Source of the DNA: Rhodocyclaceae bacterium
Lineage (GTDB): Bacteria > Pseudomonadota > Gammaproteobacteria > Burkholderiales > Rhodocyclaceae
Direction of reading: 5' to 3'
NCBI GenBank assembly: GCA_003963315.1
Contig: RXJP01000016.1
Span: 1-64,000, forward strand
DNA length: 64,000 nucleotides
The position numbers and the translations under genes were made by a program. Below are positions 47,703 to 55,787 of the stretch, one piece after another. Each line of letters starts with the position of its first letter. The stretch's first letter is position 1. Below the pieces are notes generated by a model, which worked only from the letters and a program-made list of their open reading frames with translations, was not told where the DNA came from and did no database searches.

Positions 47703-49007
47703 TCAGTACAAACCGGCCCGCAGCAGGAAATGCCCCAGGTGCAGGTCGCTCTTGGTGGTGTGGTTGATCTGCCAATCCACCAGCAGCAACTGGATACGGA
47801 ACAGCAGGTAGAGGCGATCTTTGCCCAGCTCGGCGACTTCCCGCTTGAAGCTTTCCAGGGATTGCAGGAAAGTTTGGTGCTGGCGCACATGCTCGTCGCG
47901 GAAAGGGTAGTTGTAACGCCCCATCAGGTTCTCTTCGGTATCGAAATGCTGACGGATGAAGACGACCAATGCCTCCAGGGTGGACGCCGCCCGGTCATCG
48001 CCCCGTCCCACCTGCTCCGACAAATCGCCGATGCGGGTGAGCATCTCCCGATGCTGGGCGTCGAACTCGCCAATCAGGACCGAGTATTCGTCGCGCCAGC
48101 CGATCTCCCGCACCGACTCGCCGGCATGTTCCAGCAGGCCACTGCGCTCCGCTTCCACGGCACGATCCAGGTAACTGCGGGCGGCCTTGTCGTCGGGCGC
48201 CACACGCAGGCACTCTTCCAACAAGGGACGGGCCTTCTCGGGATGGCCCATGTGGAAATAGGCTAGGGCCTCCTCGAAGAGACGGCAGGTCTGCTTCTTC
48301 GCCACCCAGAGCGGCTCGGGATCGGCATCGAAAATTTCGTACACCGATTGGGCCTGATACCGCCCCTTGACCCGCAAGCGGTCGAGGAAACGGATCGAGT
48401 AGGCCTCCTTGTTCTGCAAGGAGTGGAAGGTGTGCTCGCTGATGATGAGGGGCGTGCCGTAGTTCTTGGTCAGCCCCTCCAGGCGCGACGCCAGGTTCAC
48501 CGCATCGCCGATCACTGTGCTGTCCATGCGGTTGTGGCCGCCCACTGTGCCCATCATCACCAGCCCGGTATTGATGCCGATGCCAATGCGGATGGGCACG
48601 TAGCCCGCCCGGGCGCGGCCCGTGTTGTACACCACAAGCTGGCGCAGCATATCGACGCCGGCCTTGACGCCGTCGTCGGCATTGCCGGGGAACAGGGCCA
48701 TGATGCCGTCGCCGATGTACTTGTCCACGATGCCGGCATTGCGGGCCACCATCGGTTCCATGGTGGACAGGTAGGAATTGATGAAACGGAAGTTCTCGGC
48801 GGGGAGGATGGATTCCGACAGGGTGGTGAAATCGCGGATGTCGGAAAAGAGCAGGGTCAGCTCCTTTTCCACATGATCGCCCAGTTGTACTTCGACGATG
48901 CTGGGGCGGCCCATGAGCTCAAGAAATTGATGGGGCACGAAGCGGTCATAGGCGGCTTCGGTGTCCGTTTTCTGCGAAGGAGCAGTCAGGGGCTGGTCGG
49001 CGCTCAT
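47703..49007 (-). CDS. Class III adenylate cyclase fused to a bacteriohemerythrin domain
   Basis: A 434-residue soluble protein. Residues ~45-225 are a class III cyclase domain: metal aspartates D56 (FSDIRDF) and D100 (YIGDGI), ATP-selecting K96 and D168, transition-state N171 and R175. All are the adenylate rather than guanylate set. Residues ~235-290 form a short helical, TPR-like linker. Residues ~305-430 are a hemerythrin with a complete diiron ligand set: H319, H354, E358, H373, H377, H416 and D421. The natural reading is an oxygen- or redox-controlled cAMP synthase. It lies convergent to parC and downstream of fliE, with a terminator between. Confidence 0.9.
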   Translation of the reverse strand: MSADQPLTAPSQKTDTEAAYDRFVPHQFLELMGRPSIVEVQLGDHVEKELTLLFSDIRDFTTLSESILPAENFRFINSYLSTMEPMVARNAGIVDKYIGDGIMALFPGNADDGVKAGVDMLRQLVVYNTGRARAGYVPIRIGIGINTGLVMMGTVGGHNRMDSTVIGDAVNLASRLEGLTKNYGTPLIISEHTFHSLQNKEAYSIRFLDRLRVKGRYQAQSVYEIFDADPEPLWVAKKQTCRLFEEALAYFHMGHPEKARPLLEECLRVAPDDKAARSYLDRAVEAERSGLLEHAGESVREIGWRDEYSVLIGEFDAQHREMLTRIGDLSEQVGRGDDRAASTLEALVVFIRQHFDTEENLMGRYNYPFRDEHVRQHQTFLQSLESFKREVAELGKDRLYLLFRIQLLLVDWQINHTTKSDLHLGHFLLRAGLY

Positions 49008-49015
49008 CGGCCCAG

Positions 49016-49046
49016 TATAAACGCAAAGCCCCGGGGGACCGGGGCT
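49016..49046 (-). terminator. Terminator after fliE
   Basis: Read on the minus strand, AGCCCCGG-TCCC-CCGGGGCT (49046 to 49027) is an 8-bp perfect stem, followed by TTGCGTTTAT. It separates fliE from the cyclase gene. Confidence 0.7.
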
Positions 49047-49071
49047 CGAGGGGCGTTGGGGAGGAACGGGG

Positions 49072-49398
49072 TCACACCTGCATGTTCATGATGTCGTTGT
49101 AGGCAGTGACCAATTTGTTGCGCACCTGCACCATCTGCTGGAAGGACAGGTTGGCCTTTTGCAGGTTCACCATCACGTCCTGGAGATTGACATTGCTCTG
49201 GCCCGAGGCGAAATCCTCGGTCATGGTCTTGGCGCTTTGCTGGGCCTGGTTCACCTGCTCCAGGGTGGATTGCAACACCTTGGAAAAATCCGTCCCGCCG
49301 GCTTCCGCCGTTTGACCCGCAGGCTTGCCCTGGGCCACGGCGGACGCGGCTTTCAGCTCGGCAAGCATGGATTCGATGTTGCGGGTATCAATGGACAT
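49072..49398 (-). CDS. fliE: Flagellar hook-basal body protein FliE
   Basis: A 108-residue protein joining the MS ring to the proximal rod. The C-terminal half (NVNLQDVMVNLQKANLSFQQMVQVRNKLVTAYNDIMNMQ) is diagnostic and nearly canonical. The ATG at 49398 is chosen; a GTG 18 bp earlier would add MKASTT. It has its own sigma-54 promoter 50 bp upstream. It is on the minus strand downstream of flrC, not upstream of fliF as in Pseudomonas and Vibrio. Confidence 0.95.
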   Translation of the reverse strand: MSIDTRNIESMLAELKAASAVAQGKPAGQTAEAGGTDFSKVLQSTLEQVNQAQQSAKTMTEDFASGQSNVNLQDVMVNLQKANLSFQQMVQVRNKLVTAYNDIMNMQV

Positions 49399-49417
49399 GG
49401 TGGTCGATGCCTTCACG

Positions 49418-49434
49418 GCGGCAAAAATTGTCGT
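49418..49434. promoter_or_regulatory. GGCAA-N3-TTGTC inverted repeat near the fliE start
   Basis: GCGGCAA-AAA-TTGTCGT has the same half-sites and 3-base spacer as the repeat before fliF at 52200, with one mismatch. It lies between the fliE sigma-54 promoter and the ATG, near the predicted transcription start. A possible FlrC site. Confidence 0.4.
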
Positions 49435-49446
49435 CCTGATTCTATG

Positions 49447-49462
49447 AGCAAAGCCTGTGCCT
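49447..49462 (-). promoter_or_regulatory. Sigma-54 promoter of fliE
   Basis: Minus-strand AGGCACAGGCTTTGCT: GG and GC are 10 bases apart, -12 TTGCT is perfect and -24 has GGCAC. It starts 12 bp after the flrC stop and about 50 bp before the fliE ATG. Confidence 0.85.
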
Positions 49463-49473
49463 GGGAAGCCCGC

Positions 49474-50868
49474 CTATTCTTCACCGGTGGCATGGCCTTC
49501 ATCCCGGTACTGGGCCAGTTTGTAACGCAAGGTCCGTTCCGAGATACCGAGCAGCTCCACCGCCTTTTTGCGGGAGCCGCCGACCTTGGCCAGGGTGTCC
49601 AGGATATGCTGCCGTTCGAGGTCCTTCATATTGGTGGAAGCCGCACCACCACTGGGCACGGCGGCGGGCAGGGGCGACGATGCCATGGTCGGGTACGCGG
49701 GAGTCCCAGCCGGGGCTGGCGCTTGGGACAGGGTCGGCATGGCCCCCGGTGCTAATAGCAGATGGTCGGCATCCACCGTATCGCCGGACGCCAGGATCAT
49801 GGCCCGCTGCATGGTGTTTTCCAGTTCCCGCACATTGCCCGGCCAGGGGTGGGCGGCAATTATTGCCGCTGCCGCCGGGCTGAGGCGCATACGCCGTCCT
49901 TCCCGGGCGCCCTGGCGGATCAGGAAATGGCCGGCCAGGGGCACCAGGTCGCCGGGGCGTTCCCGCAGGGAGGGAATATGCAAGGGAAAGACGTTGATGC
50001 GGTAGAACAAATCCTCACGGAAGCGGCCCGCTTTCACTTCTTCCGCCATATTGCGGTTGGAGGTGGCCAGCACCCGGATGTCTACCGGGATCGGCTTGCG
50101 CCCGCCGACCCGCTCCACTTCCCGTTCCTGTAGGACCCGCAGCAGCTTGGCCTGCAATCCCAGGGGCATTTCTGAAATTTCATCCAGCAGCAAGGTACCG
50201 CCGTGGGCCTGTTCGAACTTGCCGGCCTGGGACCCCTGGGCGCCGGTGAAGGCGCCTTTCTCGTGGCCGAACAGGGTAGCTTCCAGCAGATTGTCGGGAA
50301 TCGCCGCGCAGTTGATGGCGACGAAGGGCCCCTGGGCACGGCCGGATTGTTCGTGGATGTAGCGGGCGAACACTTCCTTGCCGACACCGGATTCGCCGGT
50401 GAGCAACACGGTGGCTTCGCTGCGCGCGACCCGGGCAGCCAACAGCAGCACCTGGCGGGTGGCGGGGTCCTCCGCCACCAGGTCTTCCGACACCGGCGCG
50501 GTGGCGTAGCGTTCGATCTGGGCCAGCAGGTCCTTGGGCTCGAAAGGCTTGAGCATGAAGTCGCAGGCGCCGCCGCGCATGGCGGCCACGGCCTTGTCCA
50601 CATCGCCGAAGGCGGTCATCAGCAGCACCGGCAGACCCGGCTTGCGGACGCGCAGCTCGGCCAGCAGTTGCAGACCGTCCATGGGATCCATACGCAGGTC
50701 GGAAACCACCATGTGGAACTCCCGTCCCGCCGCCACCAGGGACAGGGCCGCGGGGCCACTGGCGGCGCCGGTGACTTGATGGCCGGCAGCCTCCAGGGTG
50801 ATGCACAGGGCATCACGCAGGGCTTCGTCGTCCTCGACCACGAGGATTTGCAGTGTCTTTTTGCTCAT
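49474..50868 (-). CDS. flrC: Sigma-54-dependent flagellar response regulator FlrC/FleR
   Basis: A 464-residue NtrC-family activator. The receiver (1-~120) has phospho-acceptor D57. The AAA+ domain has Walker A GESGVGKE and the sigma-54 contact loop GAFTGA. A Fis-type helix-turn-helix ends the protein (LERQHILDTLAKVGGSRKKAVELLGISERTLRYKL). Phosphorylated by FlrB, it should activate mid-class flagellar promoters. The sigma-54 sites at flagellin 2, fliE, fliF and fliK are probable targets. The ATG at 50868 is used; a TTG four codons upstream is rejected. Confidence 0.94.
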   Translation of the reverse strand: MSKKTLQILVVEDDEALRDALCITLEAAGHQVTGAASGPAALSLVAAGREFHMVVSDLRMDPMDGLQLLAELRVRKPGLPVLLMTAFGDVDKAVAAMRGGACDFMLKPFEPKDLLAQIERYATAPVSEDLVAEDPATRQVLLLAARVARSEATVLLTGESGVGKEVFARYIHEQSGRAQGPFVAINCAAIPDNLLEATLFGHEKGAFTGAQGSQAGKFEQAHGGTLLLDEISEMPLGLQAKLLRVLQEREVERVGGRKPIPVDIRVLATSNRNMAEEVKAGRFREDLFYRINVFPLHIPSLRERPGDLVPLAGHFLIRQGAREGRRMRLSPAAAAIIAAHPWPGNVRELENTMQRAMILASGDTVDADHLLLAPGAMPTLSQAPAPAGTPAYPTMASSPLPAAVPSGGAASTNMKDLERQHILDTLAKVGGSRKKAVELLGISERTLRYKLAQYRDEGHATGEE

Positions 50869-50955
50869 CGGCTTATTCAATCACGAGCGGCCCGCAAGAC
50901 AGGCCGGAATACAGGCAGAAAATCCCGTTGAACCCGTTCGGAGCCCCGTTGCGCC

Positions 50956-52131
50956 TCATTGGGCAGGGACAGACGCCGTCTGACGGGCGATGCTGAAAAC
51001 GAACTCCGTGCCCGCGCCGGGCGTGGAATTCACCTCGATGCCGCCGCCATGGGCCCTGGCCACGCCCCGGGCGATGGCCAGCCCCAGCCCCGTGCCTTCC
51101 GCCCGGGTGGTGAAGAAGGGCTCGAACAGGCGGGCCACCACGGCGGCATCCATACCCTTGCCGTTGTCCCGGATCAGGAATTCAATGGACTCGGGGCGGA
51201 CCCGGGCGGTGAAATCCACCTGCCCCTCCTCGACCACCGCATGGAGCGCGTTTTCCAGCAGGTTTTGCAAGGCCCCCGCCAGCTCCTTGCGATTGCCCGT
51301 GAGCAGGGTATCCCCCGCCTCGTCGTGGACGCTGAAAACCACCTGTCGCGCCCGGGCCAGGGGCTCGATGGTATGCACCACCTCCTGCAACAGCTCGGCC
51401 ACCGGAATCGACTCGCGGCCCAAGGCCTCGCCTCGCGCAAACAGCAGCATGTCCTGGATCAGATGCTCCAGGGCCTTGAGTCGGCCCACCGTCTTTTGCG
51501 CGATGGAGGCGCGGCTGGCCGGCGGCAGATCCGGGTTTTCCAGATTGCCGGCATAGAGCAGCGCCGCCGCCAGGGGCGTGCGCAACTGGTGCGCCACCTG
51601 GGCCGCCATCTCGCCCATGGCCGCCAAGCGCTCATGGCGTTCCGACTGGGTTTTGAGGCGATGGGCCTCGGTGATGTCGTGCACCAGCACGATACGGCCG
51701 CCGGCGGAATCCAATGCGCTATCGGTCAATGCCAGGCGTCGCAATTGTCCCGCGTCGGCGATGTATTCCCCCGGCACGTCGGCCGCGGTCAGCCGGGATT
51801 GCTCAACGCCTTGCCAAGTGGCTCCGGTCAAACCATTTCCCAACAGACGTTCCGCCGCAGGATTTACCTGTACGATGCGCCCCCCGGCATCCAGCACCAC
51901 CACCCCCGCCGGCAGGGCATCCTGCAACAACGTCATGCGTTCGGTGAGGGCCTCTACCTGGCCCTGCAATTGGGTATAGGCATGGGACAGTTCGTCCGAC
52001 ACCTTGTTGAACAGGCGAAACGCCTCCGCCAAGCGAACCGCCTCTGCGGCATTGACGGGGGTGGGATCGGCAACGATTGTGGCATCGCCTGGAGCGGCGT
52101 CGACCGGCGTGTCGGTAGGGGATGGACTCAT
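50956..52131 (-). CDS. flrB: Flagellar sensor histidine kinase FlrB/FleS
   Basis: A 391-residue cytosolic kinase without membrane segments. A PAS-like domain (about 65-165, VVVLDAGGRIVQVNPAAERLLG) is followed by HisKA with the H-box VAHQLRTPLA and a GHKL ATPase with N, G1 (DNGKGM) and G2 (GTGLGLAI) boxes. It phosphorylates FlrC in the intermediate step of the flagellar cascade. The ATG at 52131 is taken; the frame extends 43 residues upstream with no better start. The master regulator FlrA/FleQ is not in this window. Confidence 0.92.
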   Translation of the reverse strand: MSPSPTDTPVDAAPGDATIVADPTPVNAAEAVRLAEAFRLFNKVSDELSHAYTQLQGQVEALTERMTLLQDALPAGVVVLDAGGRIVQVNPAAERLLGNGLTGATWQGVEQSRLTAADVPGEYIADAGQLRRLALTDSALDSAGGRIVLVHDITEAHRLKTQSERHERLAAMGEMAAQVAHQLRTPLAAALLYAGNLENPDLPPASRASIAQKTVGRLKALEHLIQDMLLFARGEALGRESIPVAELLQEVVHTIEPLARARQVVFSVHDEAGDTLLTGNRKELAGALQNLLENALHAVVEEGQVDFTARVRPESIEFLIRDNGKGMDAAVVARLFEPFFTTRAEGTGLGLAIARGVARAHGGGIEVNSTPGAGTEFVFSIARQTASVPAQ

Positions 52132-52199
52132 AACGATTGATGATGGCAGATTCCCCGGGGAGGAACAACCGCGCATCCTACCCGGGGGCATCCGAAAAG

Positions 52200-52216
52200 G
52201 CGGCAAATATTGCCGC
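52200..52216. promoter_or_regulatory. Inverted repeat between divergent flrB and fliF
   Basis: GCGGCAA-ATA-TTGCCGC is a perfect 7-bp inverted repeat with a 3-base spacer. It ends 8 bp before the fliF sigma-54 promoter and about 70 bp from the flrB start. Its place in a divergent control region suggests a regulator site, possibly FlrC or FlrA/FleQ. Confidence 0.5.
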
Positions 52217-52223
52217 TGTTTAC

Positions 52224-52239
52224 GGGAACCGCCCTTGCT
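52224..52239 (+). promoter_or_regulatory. Sigma-54 promoter of fliF operon
   Basis: GGGAACCGCCCTTGCT has the GG-N10-GC spacing and a perfect TTGCT -12 box; the -24 box has two mismatches. It lies 80 bp before the fliF ATG. Confidence 0.65.
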
Positions 52240-52318
52240 TCTGGGACTGACAATCGCCACGGGCCGAAATCGTTCTTAAATTTCACAGCCCTACACCATT
52301 TTCTTCGACTGGAACTGA

Positions 52319-53962
52319 ATGTCTAACGCAGCCCAAGCCACGGCCGGATTCCCGCTGACACTGGACGCATTCAATCGCCTGCCCGTCCGTTTCAAGATGG
52401 CGGCAGCGGTGGGTGTCGCCGTGGCAGTGGCAGTGATCATCGGCACTTGGCTATGGGCCAAGCAACCGGACTACACGGTGCTGTTCTCCAATCTGTCGGA
52501 CAAGGACGGCGGCGAGATCGTCGCGGTGCTCCAGCAACAGAACGTCCCCTACCAGTATTCCGATACCGGCAGCGCCATCCTGGTGCCCTCCAGCCAGGTG
52601 CACGACGTCCGCCTCAAGTTGGCCTCCCAGGGGCTGCCCAAGGGCGGCATGGTGGGCTTCGAGGTGATGGAAAACCAGAAGATGGGGGCCAGCCAGTTCC
52701 TCGAACAGATCAACTACCAGCGCGCCCTGGAAGGCGAACTGGCGCGCACCATCTCCACCATCGGCTCGGTCAAGGGCGCCCGGGTACACCTGGCCCTCCC
52801 CAAACAGACTTCCTTCCTGCGTGACGAACAAAAACCCACCGCTTCGGTCCTGCTCAACCTGCAACCCGGCCGCACCCTGGAAGGGGCGCAGATCGCCGGC
52901 ATCGTGCACCTGGTGTCCTCCAGCGTGCCGGAACTGAATCCGGCCAACGTCAGCCTGGTGGACCAGGAAGGCAACCTGATCACCCAGAAAAACGATCCCC
53001 TCCACACCGCCGGCCTCGACCCCTCCCAGATCAAGTACGTGCGGGAGATCGAGGACAATTACGCCAAACGCGTCGAGGACATCATTGCCCCCATCGTCGG
53101 CAACAGCAACGTGAAAGCGCAGGTCACCGCCGACGTGGACTTCTCCCAGGTCGAACAGGTGGCGGAAACCTACCGTCCCAATCCGAATCCCGACACCGCC
53201 ATCCGCAGCCAGCAGATCAACGAAGCCGGCACCGCCAACCCGCCGGCGGCCGGCGTTCCCGGCGCCCTCAGCAACCAGCCGCCAGTCCCGGCCATCGCCC
53301 CCCTCACCACCCCGCCGGCGCCGGGCACACCGGGAGCCGCACAGGGCGCAACGGGAACGATAGGTAGCAGCGCCAGCAATACGCCCACCAACTTCACCAA
53401 GAACGCCACCATCAACTACGAGGTGGACAAGACCGTGAAGCACACCAAGGGCGTCCCTGGCGTCATTCGCCGCCTGTCGGTAGCGGTGCTGGTGAATCAG
53501 AAGAAGGACCCGACCAAACCCAAGCCCTCCCCGCTCACCGACGCCGAGATCAAGCAGATCACCGCCCTGGCGAGGGAAGCCGTGGGCTTCAACCAGGACC
53601 GGGGCGATTCCCTCAATGTCGCCAATGCGGCCTTCACCCCGGACGACCGGGCGCTGCCCCAGACACCCCTCTGGAAAGATCCTTTCCTGCTGGCTACGCT
53701 GAAGGAAGTGGGCCGCTATATCGCCCTCATTGTCGTTGCCTGGCTGGTGTGGACCAAACTATTGCAACCCCTGTTCAAGAAGCTGGCTGAAATCCCCAAA
53801 CCCAGGCCCCATGAAATCGAACAACAGGAAGAACTGGACGAATCCGGCCACATCATTCCCACCTTCGACGCCAAAGTGGAAGAAGCCAAGGAAGTCGCGA
53901 AACAGGATCCCAAGATGGTGGCCAATATGATCAAGGAGTGGGTTGGTGGCGAACCCCGATGA
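52319..53962 (+). CDS. fliF: Flagellar MS-ring protein FliF
   Basis: A 547-residue inner-membrane ring protein. Transmembrane segments are at about 28-46 (AAVGVAVAVAVIIGTWLW) and 463-480 (YIALIVVAWLVW). Between them are the YscJ/FliF ring-building motifs and a long Pro/Ala linker (about 300-350). The C-terminal tail that binds FliG is present. It starts the fliFGHIJ operon, and its last 17 bases overlap fliG. Confidence 0.96.
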   Translation: MSNAAQATAGFPLTLDAFNRLPVRFKMAAAVGVAVAVAVIIGTWLWAKQPDYTVLFSNLSDKDGGEIVAVLQQQNVPYQYSDTGSAILVPSSQVHDVRLKLASQGLPKGGMVGFEVMENQKMGASQFLEQINYQRALEGELARTISTIGSVKGARVHLALPKQTSFLRDEQKPTASVLLNLQPGRTLEGAQIAGIVHLVSSSVPELNPANVSLVDQEGNLITQKNDPLHTAGLDPSQIKYVREIEDNYAKRVEDIIAPIVGNSNVKAQVTADVDFSQVEQVAETYRPNPNPDTAIRSQQINEAGTANPPAAGVPGALSNQPPVPAIAPLTTPPAPGTPGAAQGATGTIGSSASNTPTNFTKNATINYEVDKTVKHTKGVPGVIRRLSVAVLVNQKKDPTKPKPSPLTDAEIKQITALAREAVGFNQDRGDSLNVANAAFTPDDRALPQTPLWKDPFLLATLKEVGRYIALIVVAWLVWTKLLQPLFKKLAEIPKPRPHEIEQQEELDESGHIIPTFDAKVEEAKEVAKQDPKMVANMIKEWVGGEPR

Positions 53963-54947
53963 CGGCATCGAAAAAAGCGCCATCCTGCTCCTGACCCTGG
54001 GGGAGGACGAGGCGGCGGAAGTGCTGAAGAATCTGAGCCCGAAAGAGGTCCAGAAGCTGGGGCACGCCATGGCCGCGCTGAAGCAGGTGCCGCGGGAAAA
54101 GGTGGAGGAAGTCATCGACGAATTCCACAACCGGGTGGCCCAGGGAGCGCCGGTTTCCATCGATGAAAACGCCATCAAGGCCATGTTGACCAAGGCCCTG
54201 GGGGACGACAAGGCGGCCAACCTGATTTCCCGCATCCTGCAAGGCGGCGACACCGCCGGCATCGAAAGCCTGAAATGGATGGACGCGCCCACGGTGGCGG
54301 ACCTGATCAAGAACGAACACCCCCAGATCATCGCCACCATCCTGGTGCACCTGGACTACGACCATTCCGGCGAAATCCTCAAGCACTTCAGCGAACGCCT
54401 GCGCAACGATGTGCTGCTGCGCATCGCCACCCTGGACGGCGTGCAGCCGGTGGCGCTGCGGGAACTCAACGACGCCCTCACCCGGCTCATGGCCGGTGCC
54501 TCCACCAACGTCAAGAAGGCCGCCATGGGCGGGGTGCGCCATGCCGCGGAAATCCTCAACTTCGTCGGCCAGCAGGCGGAAACCGGCATCCTCGACAATG
54601 TGCGGGAATACGACCCGGACCTGGCCCAGAAGATCCTCGACGAAATGTTCGTCTTCGAAAACCTGATGGACGTGGACGACCGCGGCATCCAGCTCTTGCT
54701 GCGGGAAATCCAATCCGACTCCCTCATCCTCGCCCTCAAGGGCGCGCCGCCGGAACTGCGGGAAAAGATTTTCAAGAACATGTCCCAGCGGGCCGCCGAA
54801 ATGCTGCGGGAAGACCTGGAATCCAAGGGCCCCGTGCGCCTTTCCGAAGTGGAAGCCGAGCAGAAGGAGATCCTCAAGATCGCCCGCCGACTGGCCGACG
54901 AAGGCCAGATCCAGCTGGGCGGCGGCGGCGAAGACCAGATGGTCTAA
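53946..54947 (+). CDS. fliG: Flagellar motor switch protein FliG
   Basis: A 333-residue switch protein. SAILLLTLGEDEAAEVLKNL opens the FliF-binding domain. The centre has the EHPQIIATILVHLD armadillo region, and the C-terminal torque helix contains LREIQSDSLILALKGAPPELREKIFKNMSQRAAEML with the charged residues that contact MotA. The GTG at 53946 is chosen because AAGGAG ends seven bases before it; a TTG three bases earlier is possible. It overlaps fliF. Confidence 0.95.
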   Translation: MANPDDGIEKSAILLLTLGEDEAAEVLKNLSPKEVQKLGHAMAALKQVPREKVEEVIDEFHNRVAQGAPVSIDENAIKAMLTKALGDDKAANLISRILQGGDTAGIESLKWMDAPTVADLIKNEHPQIIATILVHLDYDHSGEILKHFSERLRNDVLLRIATLDGVQPVALRELNDALTRLMAGASTNVKKAAMGGVRHAAEILNFVGQQAETGILDNVREYDPDLAQKILDEMFVFENLMDVDDRGIQLLLREIQSDSLILALKGAPPELREKIFKNMSQRAAEMLREDLESKGPVRLSEVEAEQKEILKIARRLADEGQIQLGGGGEDQMV

Positions 54948-54953
54948 GCGGCG

Positions 54954-55709
54954 ATGGAAGAAAAAAACAACCTCACCGCCTGGGAACGCTGGGAACTGGC
55001 CAGCCTGGAAGAGGGGGCCCCGCCCAAACCTCATCCCTTGCGTGCCAAGGTCGCCAAGGAAGAAATCCCGCCGCCACCCGAGATTCAACTTCCGACGGCG
55101 GAGGAAATCGAGCAAATCCACCGCCAGGCCCACGATGCCGGATACCAGGAGGGTTTCCAGGCCGGGCGTCAGGCGGGCCTGGACGCCGGTCAGCGGGAAG
55201 GCAAGGCGCAGGGCGAGCAGGCCGCGCAGCAATTGCTGGCCACGGCGGCCAAGCTCGACGCGGCCCTGGCCGGCCTCGACCAGGCGGTCACCGACGAACT
55301 CGCCGCCCTGGCCCTGGAAATCGCCCGGGAAGTGCTGCGGCAAACCTTGGCATTGCAGCCTGAAACGGTGGTGGGCGTGGTACGGGATGCCCTCACCCAT
55401 TTGCCCCACCAACACGCCAACATCTACCTGCATCCGGACGACGCCGCCCTGGTGCGCAGCTATGCCGGAGACCAATTGAGCCATGCCGGCCACCGCATCC
55501 ACGAAGACGATCGACTGCAACGCAACGACGTCCTGATCGAAGCCAGCGGCGCCCAAGTGGATGCCAAGCTGGCCAGTCGTTGGCGGCGGGTGGTGGAAAC
55601 CCTGGGCCAGCAGGTGGCCTGGGACGGCACCCCGCCGATCCGCAAGGAAGAACCCGCGCCGGCTGCGGAAGATTCTCCTGCGGTAGACGAACCACCGCCG
55701 CTATCATGA
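54954..55709 (+). CDS. fliH: Flagellar export ATPase regulator FliH
   Basis: A 251-residue stator-like protein that binds and restrains FliI. The glycine-repeat helix [18 protein letters not shown] (about 63-80) is the family mark and the C-terminal half (about 100-230) is the FliH/HrpE domain. It follows fliG by 6 bp. The N-terminus [14 protein letters not shown] contains the conserved Trp residues for docking to FlhA/FliN. A 67-bp gap with a tRNA-like sequence separates it from fliI. Confidence 0.93.
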   Translation: MEEKNNLTAWERWELASLEEGAPPKPHPLRAKVAKEEIPPPPEIQLPTAEEIEQIHRQAHDAGYQEGFQAGRQAGLDAGQREGKAQGEQAAQQLLATAAKLDAALAGLDQAVTDELAALALEIAREVLRQTLALQPETVVGVVRDALTHLPHQHANIYLHPDDAALVRSYAGDQLSHAGHRIHEDDRLQRNDVLIEASGAQVDAKLASRWRRVVETLGQQVAWDGTPPIRKEEPAPAAEDSPAVDEPPPLS

Positions 55710-55710
55710 C

Positions 55711-55787
55711 CATTGGCATCCCCACGGGGATTCGAACCCTGGCCTCTCCCGTATCGGACGGACAACCGCTCCGCCTATGAACCCCGC
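55711..55787 (-). other. tRNA-like sequence (T-arm and CCA-like end) in the fliH-fliI gap
   Basis: On the minus strand the gap contains CAGGGTTCGAATCCCCG, very like a tRNA T-arm, followed by an acceptor-like TGGGGATGCCA. Upstream bases give a poor D-arm, an anticodon-like hairpin with a mismatch and no matching 5' acceptor strand. The element overlaps the fliI start codon. It is probably a tRNA remnant or chance, not a functional gene. Confidence 0.2.

Noticed and set aside
49853-49869. GCGGCAAT-T-ATTGCCGC inverted repeat
   Set aside because: Lies inside the flrC reading frame, encoding Ala-Ala-Ile-Ile-Ala-Ala; most likely a coding coincidence, and used only as a caution for the proposed operator motif.
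55711-55787. Functional tRNA gene
   Set aside because: The T-arm and CCA-like end look right, but the acceptor strand does not pair and the anticodon loop lacks U33; kept only as a low-confidence tRNA-like element.
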